From Aurantimonadaceae bacterium (GTDB taxonomy: Bacteria > Pseudomonadota > Alphaproteobacteria > Rhizobiales > Rhizobiaceae), in the NCBI GenBank assembly GCA_003232595.1, contig QIIJ01000105.1, positions 1-5,662 of the forward strand: a DNA stretch of 5,662 nt, given 5' to 3'. Shown one piece after another: positions 1 to 5,635 of this stretch. The translations under genes and the position numbers were made by a program. Within the stretch, counting starts at the first letter, position 1. The number at the start of each line of letters is the position of its first letter. Under the pieces are notes generated by a model. It was not told the origin of the DNA. It searched no databases and saw only the letters and a list, made by a program, of their open reading frames with translations.

Positions 1-196
1 CTAACGTGGAACAGCAAGTTAATGCACAAAGCAGACGTCAATCGGGTGGATTAAACACCCGCCGAAAAGGGACGGTCCACCATCTCCACGCATTCCCCAG
101 AAACGCTAAAAGCAAATGCTAACTTTTGCCGTGTTAAGCCAATGACGAAACGCGGTTTTACCAGAGGGAGTGAATTTTATTATTCTCGTATTATCC

Positions 197-216
197 ATGA
201 GGCGCGCCCATTTTTT
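197..216 (+). terminator. Weak candidate intrinsic terminator (plus strand)
   Basis: ATG-A-GG / CC-CAT can form a five-pair stem with one bulged A and a CGCG tetraloop, followed immediately by six T (211-216). This is the order of a Rho-independent terminator reading rightwards. It would serve a gene lying left of the window. The stem is short and bulged, so efficiency is doubtful. Confidence 0.25.
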
Positions 217-255
217 CTCAAATAGTACATGGGCGTCGACATCGACGACGCCCAT
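205..255. repeat. Alternative-pairing hairpin cluster
   Basis: ATGGGCGTCG (229-238) pairs perfectly with CGACGCCCAT (246-255) around a 7-base loop, giving a 10-bp stem. The same ATGGGCG (229-235) can instead pair with an upstream CGCCCAT (205-211). The two pairings exclude each other. No U-run follows the strong stem on either strand, so it is not a classical terminator. It could be a 3'-end stabilising or Rho-linked structure for the minus-strand operon, or a switch in a plus-strand transcript entering from the left. Confidence 0.5.
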
Positions 256-291
256 ACTCTAGCGCAGAAGACCGAAATCTGTCAGCCATTA

Positions 292-321
292 GGCACCAGC
301 CGATCCTAGGCTGGCACCAGC
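292..321. repeat. Short direct repeat framing a hairpin
   Basis: The 9-mer GGCACCAGC occurs at 292-300 and again at 313-321, 21 bases apart start to start (about two helical turns). Between them CCAGCC (296-301) and GGCTGG (309-314) form a 6-bp inverted repeat with a 7-base loop. The function is unknown. The spacing suits a dimeric DNA-binding protein, but the unit is short enough to arise by chance. Confidence 0.4.
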
Positions 322-424
322 TATTCGGTGGACTGCGGACTGACCAGCAGGTTCCTCTGATCAGCCTTTAACTGGCCTCGACCCATCGATTGCCAATCGT
401 TCGTGAGAAAGCGTGACGTTCAAA

Positions 425-440
425 TTGCGATTAATCGCAA
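425..440. repeat. Perfect 16-bp palindrome over the propeller stop codon
   Basis: TTGCGATTAATCGCAA is its own reverse complement. Its centre contains the TAA stop of the minus-strand propeller gene (431-433). As RNA it would give a six-pair stem with a TTAA loop followed by UUUG on the minus strand, which is weak as a terminator. It may mark transcript end processing or be a protein-binding site. Confidence 0.5.
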
Positions 441-1627
441 AGGGTTCCTCCACCTAAGCTTTCATTAAGCCCCTCGATGTTCGAGTCGCCTCTCCCAGGG
501 CTTACCAGTCGGTCGTATGTTGGCTTGCTAACGTCTGCGAGTTTCGTATTAAGTGCATCGCTCGCGCCGCTGCCGTCGAGTATCCAGATACAACGAGGTT
601 TAGTTGCCGGCAGTTCTAATTGAAATTTGGGCTGGTCATTGAAGTTGCCTTTACCGTCTGAGATCTTAACGGTGATTTCGCAACCACGTGCGGTAGCAAT
701 GTCGGTCTTGCCATCATTGTTGAAATCATGTGCCCATGTATAGGCAGCATCTCCCCAAACATTCGATATGCTGCCGTTAACCACAGAGAAACCGGAGCCG
801 TTTGAAAAAGCCACGGAAGTCCGCGCTCCCGAAGCAGATAAGATGTCAGTCCGACCATCTCCATTGAAATCACCTGCCCAAGAATATCCTGGCGCACCCC
901 AAGCGACCGACGCAGTCCATTGGGCATTGGAAAAAGCTTTGCCAGATGAAAGGCTCATATAAACCGTTGAGCCATAAGCAGATGCAATGTCTGCCTTTCC
1001 ATTGCCATCAAAATCCCCAGAGAACGTATAGGCGGCATCGCCCCAGTAGCCAGCCACATTCCAAACCTGACTAACAAACCCAGATGAACGATCGAGTTCG
1101 CTGACGTGCACTGTCACTTTGTTTCCGCTGGCCGTAGCAATGTCAGTTACACCATCGCCGTCGAAATCATTGGCCCAAGTGTAGCCTGGCAATCCCCATG
1201 TTCCGGAAACTTGATGATAGCCGCCTCCCCATACCGGATAATGCCCACGGACCATAATCTTGTTGCCGTGACCACTGGCCATAATAGGCCGCCCGGTGCC
1301 GCGGAAGTCGCCTACCCAATAATAACCCTGGGCAGCGGATCGATAAGCGAAACGTGCATATTTGCCTGTTATACCTCTGGTTTTGGGAATTGGGTATTCT
1401 AAAAATAAAGGCCCATCGCCAACTACGATTACTGTCTTTCCGTTATAATTGAAAGGCCAGCTGTAGCCGGGAGCGCCCATGTTGCATTGTTTGGTATTGA
1501 GCGTGTAATAATAAGCTTGGCCACTACTAAGACCGCTTTGCGCGGCTACGAGGCTAGACGATTGGAGGGCCACCATGCTCACGATCCCAGCCCCGAGTGA
1601 TAATCTTCCTACTTTGCAAATATTCAT
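431..1627 (-). CDS. Secreted FG-GAP/VCBS-repeat beta-propeller protein, lectin-like
   Basis: This is a predicted exported protein of 398 residues. Residues 1-29 form a signal peptide: K5 and R8, a hydrophobic core around 9-21, and a probable cut after VAA at 29. Six blades follow with a 47-51-residue period. Their aromatic Gly-Tyr/Ala-Tyr positions are near 55, 102, 149, 200, 249 and 297. The last four blades carry clear calcium-loop motifs D-F-[DN]-x-[DN]-G-x-x-D, with Asp at 154/156/158/162, 205/207/213, 253/257/261 and 301/305/309. The first two loops are degenerate. Such repeats build integrin-like propellers and occur in fungal lectins of the PVL type, so glycan binding is plausible but unproven. 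Cys 48, 316, 346 and 397 could form disulfides. The tail (about 340-398) is not recognised and contains RGDS at 379-382. The ATG at 1627 is chosen because it starts the signal peptide and has GGGTGAG just upstream. An ATG at 1792 is in frame but would bury that signal. Confidence 0.85.
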   Translation of the reverse strand: MNICKVGRLSLGAGIVSMVALQSSSLVAAQSGLSSGQAYYYTLNTKQCNMGAPGYSWPFNYNGKTVIVVGDGPLFLEYPIPKTRGITGKYARFAYRSAAQGYYWVGDFRGTGRPIMASGHGNKIMVRGHYPVWGGGYHQVSGTWGLPGYTWANDFDGDGVTDIATASGNKVTVHVSELDRSSGFVSQVWNVAGYWGDAAYTFSGDFDGNGKADIASAYGSTVYMSLSSGKAFSNAQWTASVAWGAPGYSWAGDFNGDGRTDILSASGARTSVAFSNGSGFSVVNGSISNVWGDAAYTWAHDFNNDGKTDIATARGCEITVKISDGKGNFNDQPKFQLELPATKPRCIWILDGSGASDALNTKLADVSKPTYDRLVSPGRGDSNIEGLNESLGGGTLCD

Positions 1628-1640
1628 CCTACTCACCCTT
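1628..1640 (-). promoter_or_regulatory. Ribosome binding site that decides the propeller start
   Basis: Read on the minus strand, AAGGGTGAGTAGG directly precedes the ATG at 1627. GGTGA fits the anti-Shine-Dalgarno end of 16S rRNA at a normal distance of about five bases. With the signal peptide that begins at this ATG, it supports the 398-residue form over the 453-residue form. Confidence 0.6.
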
Positions 1641-1792
1641 TCTTTTTTGATTAATTGATGCCCAACGCTGAGGCGCTTCGGGCTAATGGATTTACTCCAG
1701 CTGAATAATTTGAACGGCCAGGCCTGAACCACGGTTTCCTGCCGAAAGCGGTCAATTGGCGAATTGCCAACTATCTTTTTAGAGCTGGACAT
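1628..1792 (-). other. 165-base gap in the operon, open in the propeller frame
   Basis: The gap between the toxin stop (TAG, 1793-1795) and the propeller start has no stop in the propeller frame. It opens with an ATG that touches the toxin stop, giving TAGATG on the minus strand. The added 55 residues would be rich in basic and polar residues and have no domain I recognise. A minus-strand hairpin at 1660-1683 (GCCC/GGGC outer stem, GC/CG inner pairs, one mismatch and a wobble) is followed by an A-rich rather than U-rich stretch, so it is not an intrinsic terminator. It may modulate translation or mRNA processing between the two genes. Confidence 0.5.
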
Positions 1793-3301
1793 CTACTTGA
1801 CTTCGACGATCTCATAAAGGTCGAATGGTTCGGTGTTCAGATCTGGCGCATACTGTACAACTCTATGTGTGAGATCGAGCACAATAAGTATACCGCGAGA
1901 TTCATCGAAGAGGTATATGCGATCTTCATTTCGATCCATTTCCTCAAAAGTGAAGCGTTTTTCGCCGGCCGAAGACACCTCGTACCATACGCTGCCGCTA
2001 TCATGGCTGAAGGCACCGCCGTCAGAGGTTTCAACATAGCTCGCACTCGTTAAAACGGATTCGCTGTCAACTGACTTATATTCAGGTGATGGCGTTTCCA
2101 TGTCTTCGGGGTTAATCTTCGGTGTTATATCCGTTTTTTGAGAAGACGGCTTTATCTCCTCGGATTCTTGCTTTGGCGCTGGATCGTTCTTAGGCGAAGG
2201 CGGGAGAGTGATTAGCTTTGCTTCACGCTGCTCTTCTGGCGTACCGAGCTCTTCAAGGGGCGAGCCCGCTTCACAATTCGAAACCGGTTCCCATGAGGCA
2301 TTGTCATTCGTGTAGACAACGCCTTCAAAACTTCCGCTAAACGTCTTTTCACGGACAATGTTGTCGCGGTCATTGTTTTGAAAATGCGCCATCGTGTAAG
2401 TAAAAGGAATATTAAGCGCCTTTTTCGATACCACGAATTTCGTCTGGATTTTCTTTCCTGGTGGAACTTTGGTTGTAATAGAGTCTTTTAACATTTTTTC
2501 TTTTGAATGTTCTTGCCCTTCGCTTTCGCTAAAGGACTGACCAAAAGAAGCAGAATAGCTCGCCTCGCCAATGCCTTCGACACCGAAAGAGTATGCCGCT
2601 TCAATACCCCATTGGGTCGTTGTCTCAAAACTCCATGAGGCTGTTTCGGTGACAGTCTGCGAAAATTCCTTGTTCACTTCCTGTTCGACGCTTGTCTTAT
2701 TGTTAAAGCATTGCCACCCAATTCGCTCTATCGGTGCAAGTGCAAGCTGATCTTTTATGGCCCGTTGATCGTATTTTACATCCTTGATGAGATAGGGCAA
2801 TCCGAAGGCAAAGCTCAATTGATTGATGGCGTCGCCGACGCGACCCTCAATATAGGCTAGTGCACCGCCGCCATTGCTTCTTTCTGTTCGCTCTATGCCG
2901 CCAAGACCGCCATAATGTTTTAACCATTTACCGTCGACTTGAAACTGGATGCCGTCAATCCAGTTTCCTTGACGCACCCTGACAGCTGTCACTTTTTGAC
3001 CATCTTGAATTTCCACGTCATCGCAAGAGCCCCCGTTGCCGCCGATTTTCTTTCCTTGCTTGAGGCCATAGGAAACCTGAAGTGAATCTAGTCGGTCTCC
3101 ATGGCAGACGCGAATAGCGGTAATCGGTCCGGACTCAAATATTGCCCGTTCCTCTTTCACGGCCACGCCGCCATTGCCGCCGATAACAATCGTTTCGTCG
3201 ATCTTTAATTCATCGGCCGGTGTTGGGGTATTCGCAATTGCCGCCGTACTCGTTGCCCCTATTAATAACGCTACACAAGTCAGTCCGTATGTTTTCTGCA
3301 T
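1793..3301 (-). CDS. Secreted jacalin-like lectin / aerolysin-type pore-forming protein
   Basis: The protein has 502 residues. A signal peptide covers 1-23 (cut near AIA|N). Residues 38-166 form a jacalin-like beta-prism with three internal repeats, each opening with a glycine knot (GGNGG 41-45, GGNGG 87-91, GGLGG 131-135). Each repeat also has a G-x-x-[LI]-[DN]-x-[LI] strand: G68-D72, G112-D116 and G156-N160. Residues 171-340 look like the elongated aerolysin/ETX beta-module. Within it, 231-257 alternates hydrophobic and polar residues (W231, I233, A235, Y237, F239, V241, a Gly-rich turn, then A247, Y249, A251, F253) and is flanked by Ser/Thr-rich stretches, as expected of the membrane-inserting hairpin. 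This lectin-plus-aerolysin order is known from natterin-like and Dln1 proteins. A Pro/Glu/Lys-rich linker (about 345-410) leads to an unnamed C-terminal module (421-502). Mature cysteines are 66, 93, 198 and 343. The start at 3301 has GGAG six bases upstream. Pore formation is inferred from fold and pattern only. Confidence 0.8.
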   Translation of the reverse strand: MQKTYGLTCVALLIGATSTAAIANTPTPADELKIDETIVIGGNGGVAVKEERAIFESGPITAIRVCHGDRLDSLQVSYGLKQGKKIGGNGGSCDDVEIQDGQKVTAVRVRQGNWIDGIQFQVDGKWLKHYGGLGGIERTERSNGGGALAYIEGRVGDAINQLSFAFGLPYLIKDVKYDQRAIKDQLALAPIERIGWQCFNNKTSVEQEVNKEFSQTVTETASWSFETTTQWGIEAAYSFGVEGIGEASYSASFGQSFSESEGQEHSKEKMLKDSITTKVPPGKKIQTKFVVSKKALNIPFTYTMAHFQNNDRDNIVREKTFSGSFEGVVYTNDNASWEPVSNCEAGSPLEELGTPEEQREAKLITLPPSPKNDPAPKQESEEIKPSSQKTDITPKINPEDMETPSPEYKSVDSESVLTSASYVETSDGGAFSHDSGSVWYEVSSAGEKRFTFEEMDRNEDRIYLFDESRGILIVLDLTHRVVQYAPDLNTEPFDLYEIVEVK

Positions 3302-3311
3302 TTTTCTCTCC
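3302..3311 (-). promoter_or_regulatory. Ribosome binding site of the jacalin-aerolysin gene
   Basis: On the minus strand GGAGAGAAAA precedes the ATG at 3301. GGAG lies six bases from the start codon, a good Shine-Dalgarno. It agrees with the signal peptide beginning at this Met. Confidence 0.7.
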
Positions 3312-3462
3312 AGTCAGAATGAAAGCGATTTATTGAATTCGTGTAATAAGAGGTGTCGATCGATGAGCGCCGTTTAGTGGTAGTCGACAGTCATGATTCA
3401 AGTGTACGTTCCGAGATTTTCGGTCTCTGTGATTTGCTCGTTGAAGCATCAGCTTGATTGCT

Positions 3463-3490
3463 TTTGGCGCTAAGTTTCCCGAGCGCCAAA
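3463..3490. repeat. 9-bp-arm inverted repeat, candidate operator
   Basis: TTTGGCGCT (3463-3471) and AGCGCCAAA (3482-3490) are perfect inverted arms around a 10-base spacer, 19 bases centre to centre. No U-run follows on either strand, so a terminator is unlikely. It sits about 160 bases upstream of the toxin start and is a candidate site for a dimeric regulator. OmpR-type winged helices usually prefer direct repeats, so the protein bound may not be the neighbouring gene product. Confidence 0.5.
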
Positions 3491-3567
3491 TCCTTGATCG
3501 GTATGTGCTGCCATCGCCAAGCGGGCAACGGCACAACCTGTGACCAGAATGGGATATCTTGAAGGTG

Positions 3568-3595
3568 TTCTGCGCATTGCGTTCTGCACATTGCG
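3568..3595. repeat. 14-bp tandem duplication
   Basis: TTCTGCGCATTGCG (3568-3581) is followed with no gap by TTCTGCACATTGCG (3582-3595), 13 of 14 bases identical. It abuts and slightly overlaps the 19-bp duplication that follows. Repeated sites in tandem are compatible with OmpR-family binding, but polymerase slippage would give the same picture. Confidence 0.65.
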
Positions 3596-3629
3596 GCACC
3601 TTGGCATCTCTGCGGCACTTTGGCATCTC
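3592..3629. repeat. 19-bp tandem duplication
   Basis: TGCGGCACCTTGGCATCTC (3592-3610) is followed without a gap by a second copy at 3611-3629 that differs by one base (C to T at the ninth position). The period is close to two helical turns, so both copies would present similar faces. It lies 206 bases upstream of the regulator start and about 290 upstream of the toxin start. Confidence 0.7.
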
Positions 3630-3663
3630 TCTGAATTTTCTTACGCTACCAATTGGAGCCGAT

Positions 3664-3693
3664 TTGTACCGTTAGTCCCGATGACGGTATGAT
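3664..3693 (+). promoter_or_regulatory. Possible sigma70 promoter of the regulator gene
   Basis: TTGTAC (3664-3669) and TATGAT (3688-3693) are separated by 18 bases. The -10 box matches five of six consensus bases. The -35 box matches only its TTG. Transcription would start near 3700 and give a leader of about 135 bases. Other AT-rich stretches nearby could serve instead. Confidence 0.3.
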
Positions 3694-3800
3694 TTCTTTC
3701 AAATGAAAAAATGAGGGCGTTGAATCTGCTCAGATATTTCGCGTTTTTAACATTCATTGTTACAACTAATATTGTTCTGTAGTTTAAAATCTGTACGGAT

Positions 3801-3830
3801 CCCTCTCGGGGAATGGGTCTCAATAGAGGG
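3801..3830 (+). promoter_or_regulatory. Ribosome binding site of the regulator, possibly sequestered
   Basis: AGAGGG (3825-3830) is the Shine-Dalgarno element, four bases before the ATG at 3835. It is exactly complementary to CCCTCT (3801-3806), leaving an 18-base loop. If the stem forms in mRNA it would mask the ribosome site and lower translation. The stem is GC-rich but only six pairs. A competing small hairpin CCC/GGG within 3801-3810 would free the site. Confidence 0.45.
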
Positions 3831-3834
3831 TAAA

Positions 3835-5472
3835 ATGAAAAAAAAACGCCATTTCCAACTTGGTACGTTTAGGGTTGAACCGACGCGCAATGTTGTCCTT
3901 CTTGACGATCAATCATTTTCGATTGAGCCACGAATCATGGATGTTTTGTGCCTTCTAGCGGAGACACCGGGCGAGGTTGTTGCACGCGACGATTTGATTA
4001 GTGAAATTTGGAATGTGCAGCACGGGGCCGATGAAAGCGTAACGCGTGCGATATCAGTGTTACGGCGCACATTTCGCGAGGCAGGCGTTACCGAGCCTTA
4101 CATTGAAACGGTGCCAAAACGCGGCTACCGACTGGCCGCGCCAGTTCAATATATTGCCGGCGCTAATCCAGAGATCGGCATTAAAAACGACCGCGCAAGT
4201 TCATTCACTGAAAAAGTCGATGTGACAGCTGTCGCTTTTGAGAACAGCCACGTTCAGGTAACGCCGACGCAATCTAACACGCTTCGCTTTGTTGGACTTG
4301 CGATTGTTGCAATGGGCGTATTGGCGTTTGCTGTATTTTCCTACAAGAACGGGAATGAACAGATACCTGGTGTGCTATCAACGGGCGATGCGGTTTCTGC
4401 CGAAGTGTCCGACTCCAGCGAGAAGCTTGAAGCGTTCCGTTTGTATCAAGAGGGACGCAATCTTTTGAACAAGCGCGGGCGAAATATTTCTCACGCGATC
4501 ATTAAATTTGAAGCGGCAATCGAACTTGATCCGAGGTTTGCCCGCGCCTATGCCGGCCTAGCGACCGCCCACCTTGTTTCTGCGAGCTATTTGCGCACAC
4601 CAACCGAGGTTGCTCATTCCCGCGCCCGTGAAATGGCAAAAAAGGCACTTGAATTGAATGATCAATTAAGCGAACCAGACGCGGTACTCGCGGCAATTGA
4701 GGGATTGCGAAATAACTGGAGCGAAGCGCTCGATTATCTGGATCGCGCCGAACAAAACGACCCGAACAACACCCGAGTGAAACAATGGTATAGTGAGGGT
4801 TTGTTAAATCTTGGTTTTGCAGATGCGGGGCTTGAAAAAATTGTGGCCGCTGTCGCCATCGAACCCGCCAGCGGTGTATTAAATCACGTCGCAGCAAATG
4901 CTTTCACCCTTGTCGGCGATTATGAGAGCGCTATACAATATTATGAGCGCGCCCAACAACTCGGCTTTGAAAAAGCGCGTTTGACGCGAGGGCTCATTTA
5001 TTTTCACCGGGGCGAATATGCCGCTGCTGCCGAAGCATATGCGCTATATGCGCGTGAAATTGGTTTCATTGCCACCGATCGCGTTGCAGATCTGGAGCAG
5101 TTCGTGCAAAGAATAATTGCAGGTGAGATTGTGTTAAGTGAAAATCTTGAGGCATTTCCGACGCTAACTCAAGATGAGGACCTCTTAGCGATCCTGTATC
5201 TCTTCGCTGGAGACAGCGTTGAATTTCTAAAGCTTATCGAAGAGGACGTAGATAGCGACAAAGCCTGGTTCTGGATGGTATGGAGCGACTTTATTCCCGG
5301 CATACAGGAGCATCCGTATTTTGCATCATTTGTAAAAAACACTGGTCTCGTAACATATTGGCGTGATCGCGGATTCCCAAAAACCTGCAAGGTCAGTGAC
5401 AACACTGAGCTTGTTTGCGCTAGCACGGTTCACGCAAGAAATGATGCTTCTGTTCTCAATGCAGTGCGTTAA
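3835..5472 (+). CDS. ToxR/CadC-like membrane regulator: winged helix, one TM, TPR periplasmic domain
   Basis: This is a one-component transcription regulator of 545 residues. Residues 6-104 are an OmpR/PhoB-type winged helix: hydrophobic alpha1 around 31-42, recognition helix about 67-82 (ESVTRAISVLRRTF) and the wing hairpin TVPKRGYRL at 92-100. A polar linker leads to a single membrane segment at about 151-170. The remainder should lie in the periplasm. It contains TPR-like helical pairs from about 197 to 410, with Ala/Tyr/Leu spacing and ends such as AIELDP (228-233). The C-terminus carries YWRDRGFPKTC with a second Cys at 528, so C518 and C528 could form a disulfide. This ending is familiar in TPR-bearing winged-helix proteins. 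The ATG at 3835 is preferred: it has AGAGGG upstream and starts just before the domain. A TTG at 3757 would add 26 unsupported residues. The gene is divergent from the toxin operon, its probable target (inference). Confidence 0.88.
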   Translation: MKKKRHFQLGTFRVEPTRNVVLLDDQSFSIEPRIMDVLCLLAETPGEVVARDDLISEIWNVQHGADESVTRAISVLRRTFREAGVTEPYIETVPKRGYRLAAPVQYIAGANPEIGIKNDRASSFTEKVDVTAVAFENSHVQVTPTQSNTLRFVGLAIVAMGVLAFAVFSYKNGNEQIPGVLSTGDAVSAEVSDSSEKLEAFRLYQEGRNLLNKRGRNISHAIIKFEAAIELDPRFARAYAGLATAHLVSASYLRTPTEVAHSRAREMAKKALELNDQLSEPDAVLAAIEGLRNNWSEALDYLDRAEQNDPNNTRVKQWYSEGLLNLGFADAGLEKIVAAVAIEPASGVLNHVAANAFTLVGDYESAIQYYERAQQLGFEKARLTRGLIYFHRGEYAAAAEAYALYAREIGFIATDRVADLEQFVQRIIAGEIVLSENLEAFPTLTQDEDLLAILYLFAGDSVEFLKLIEEDVDSDKAWFWMVWSDFIPGIQEHPYFASFVKNTGLVTYWRDRGFPKTCKVSDNTELVCASTVHARNDASVLNAVR

Positions 5473-5635
5473 TGAGGCGGCGAGGTTGCTTCACAGTTTA
5501 GGTTTGGGGGCAATGTTTGAAAAAAGGTTTGCTAGTTATTCGAAAAGCTACGACGCTCTACGGAGTCTTGGGCGCTCGTTTGAAAACACCATCTAGAGAC
5601 GATTCACGGTAAATTTTCGCTTGTTTGGAGTGGAT

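Larger units (their letters stand above)
1..430. other. Non-coding left flank with several inverted repeats
   Basis: I see no supportable gene here. The plus-strand frame open from the left edge closes with TAA at 52-54. Another plus-strand frame runs from position 3 to a TAA at 120-122 but has no recognisable protein content. The stretch is downstream of the minus-strand propeller gene, so it may hold its 3' untranslated region. Visible structure: a 6-bp-arm inverted repeat CGGGTG/CACCCG at 43-61; a short stem followed by six T at 197-216; a 10-bp perfect stem at 229-255; a repeated 9-mer GGCACCAGC at 292-300 and 313-321; and a palindrome entering the propeller stop codon at 425-440. Confidence 0.6.
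3302..3834. promoter_or_regulatory. Divergent control region between toxin operon and regulator
   Basis: These 533 bases separate two divergently transcribed genes, so they should carry both promoters. I see no credible gene inside; minus-strand open frames near 3330-3626 lack recognisable content and overlap direct repeats. Landmarks are an inverted repeat at 3463-3490, tandem duplications at 3568-3595 and 3592-3629, a possible plus-strand promoter at 3664-3693 and a stem over the regulator's ribosome site at 3801-3830. I could not identify a convincing sigma70 promoter for the minus-strand operon. This would be compatible with activator dependence but does not prove it. Confidence 0.55.

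Noticed and set aside
1..122. Possible ends of a gene entering from the left
   Set aside because: The two plus frames that are open at the edge stop at 54 and 122 and have no recognisable protein content; too little is visible to call a partial gene.
768..1402. Plus-strand frames antisense to the propeller gene
   Set aside because: They are shadows of the repetitive minus-strand gene, with no ribosome sites or domain patterns.
1660..1683. Intrinsic terminator between the toxin and propeller genes
   Set aside because: The minus-strand hairpin is imperfect and followed by an A-rich tract instead of U residues, so the two genes are still likely co-transcribed.
3330..3626. Minus-strand open frames of 75 and 98 codons in the divergent region
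   Set aside because: They overlap each other in different frames, show no domain or signal pattern and run through the tandem repeats.
3568..3629. CRISPR array
   Set aside because: Only two adjacent copies of each unit occur, with no spacers and no cas genes.
3757..3834. 26-residue N-terminal extension of the regulator from a TTG codon
   Set aside because: It has no good ribosome site, weak coding character and lies outside the winged-helix domain. The ATG at 3835 has AGAGGG upstream.
4502..4897. 131-codon minus-strand frame inside the regulator
   Set aside because: It is antisense to well-supported TPR coding sequence, and its Arg-rich composition is typical of a shadow frame.
5363..5596. 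Plus-strand frame overlapping the regulator's 3' end
   Set aside because: It begins at a GTG inside the regulator gene. Its internal ATGs give only 27-46 residues with no recognisable motif, although GGGGG precedes the ATG at 5513.
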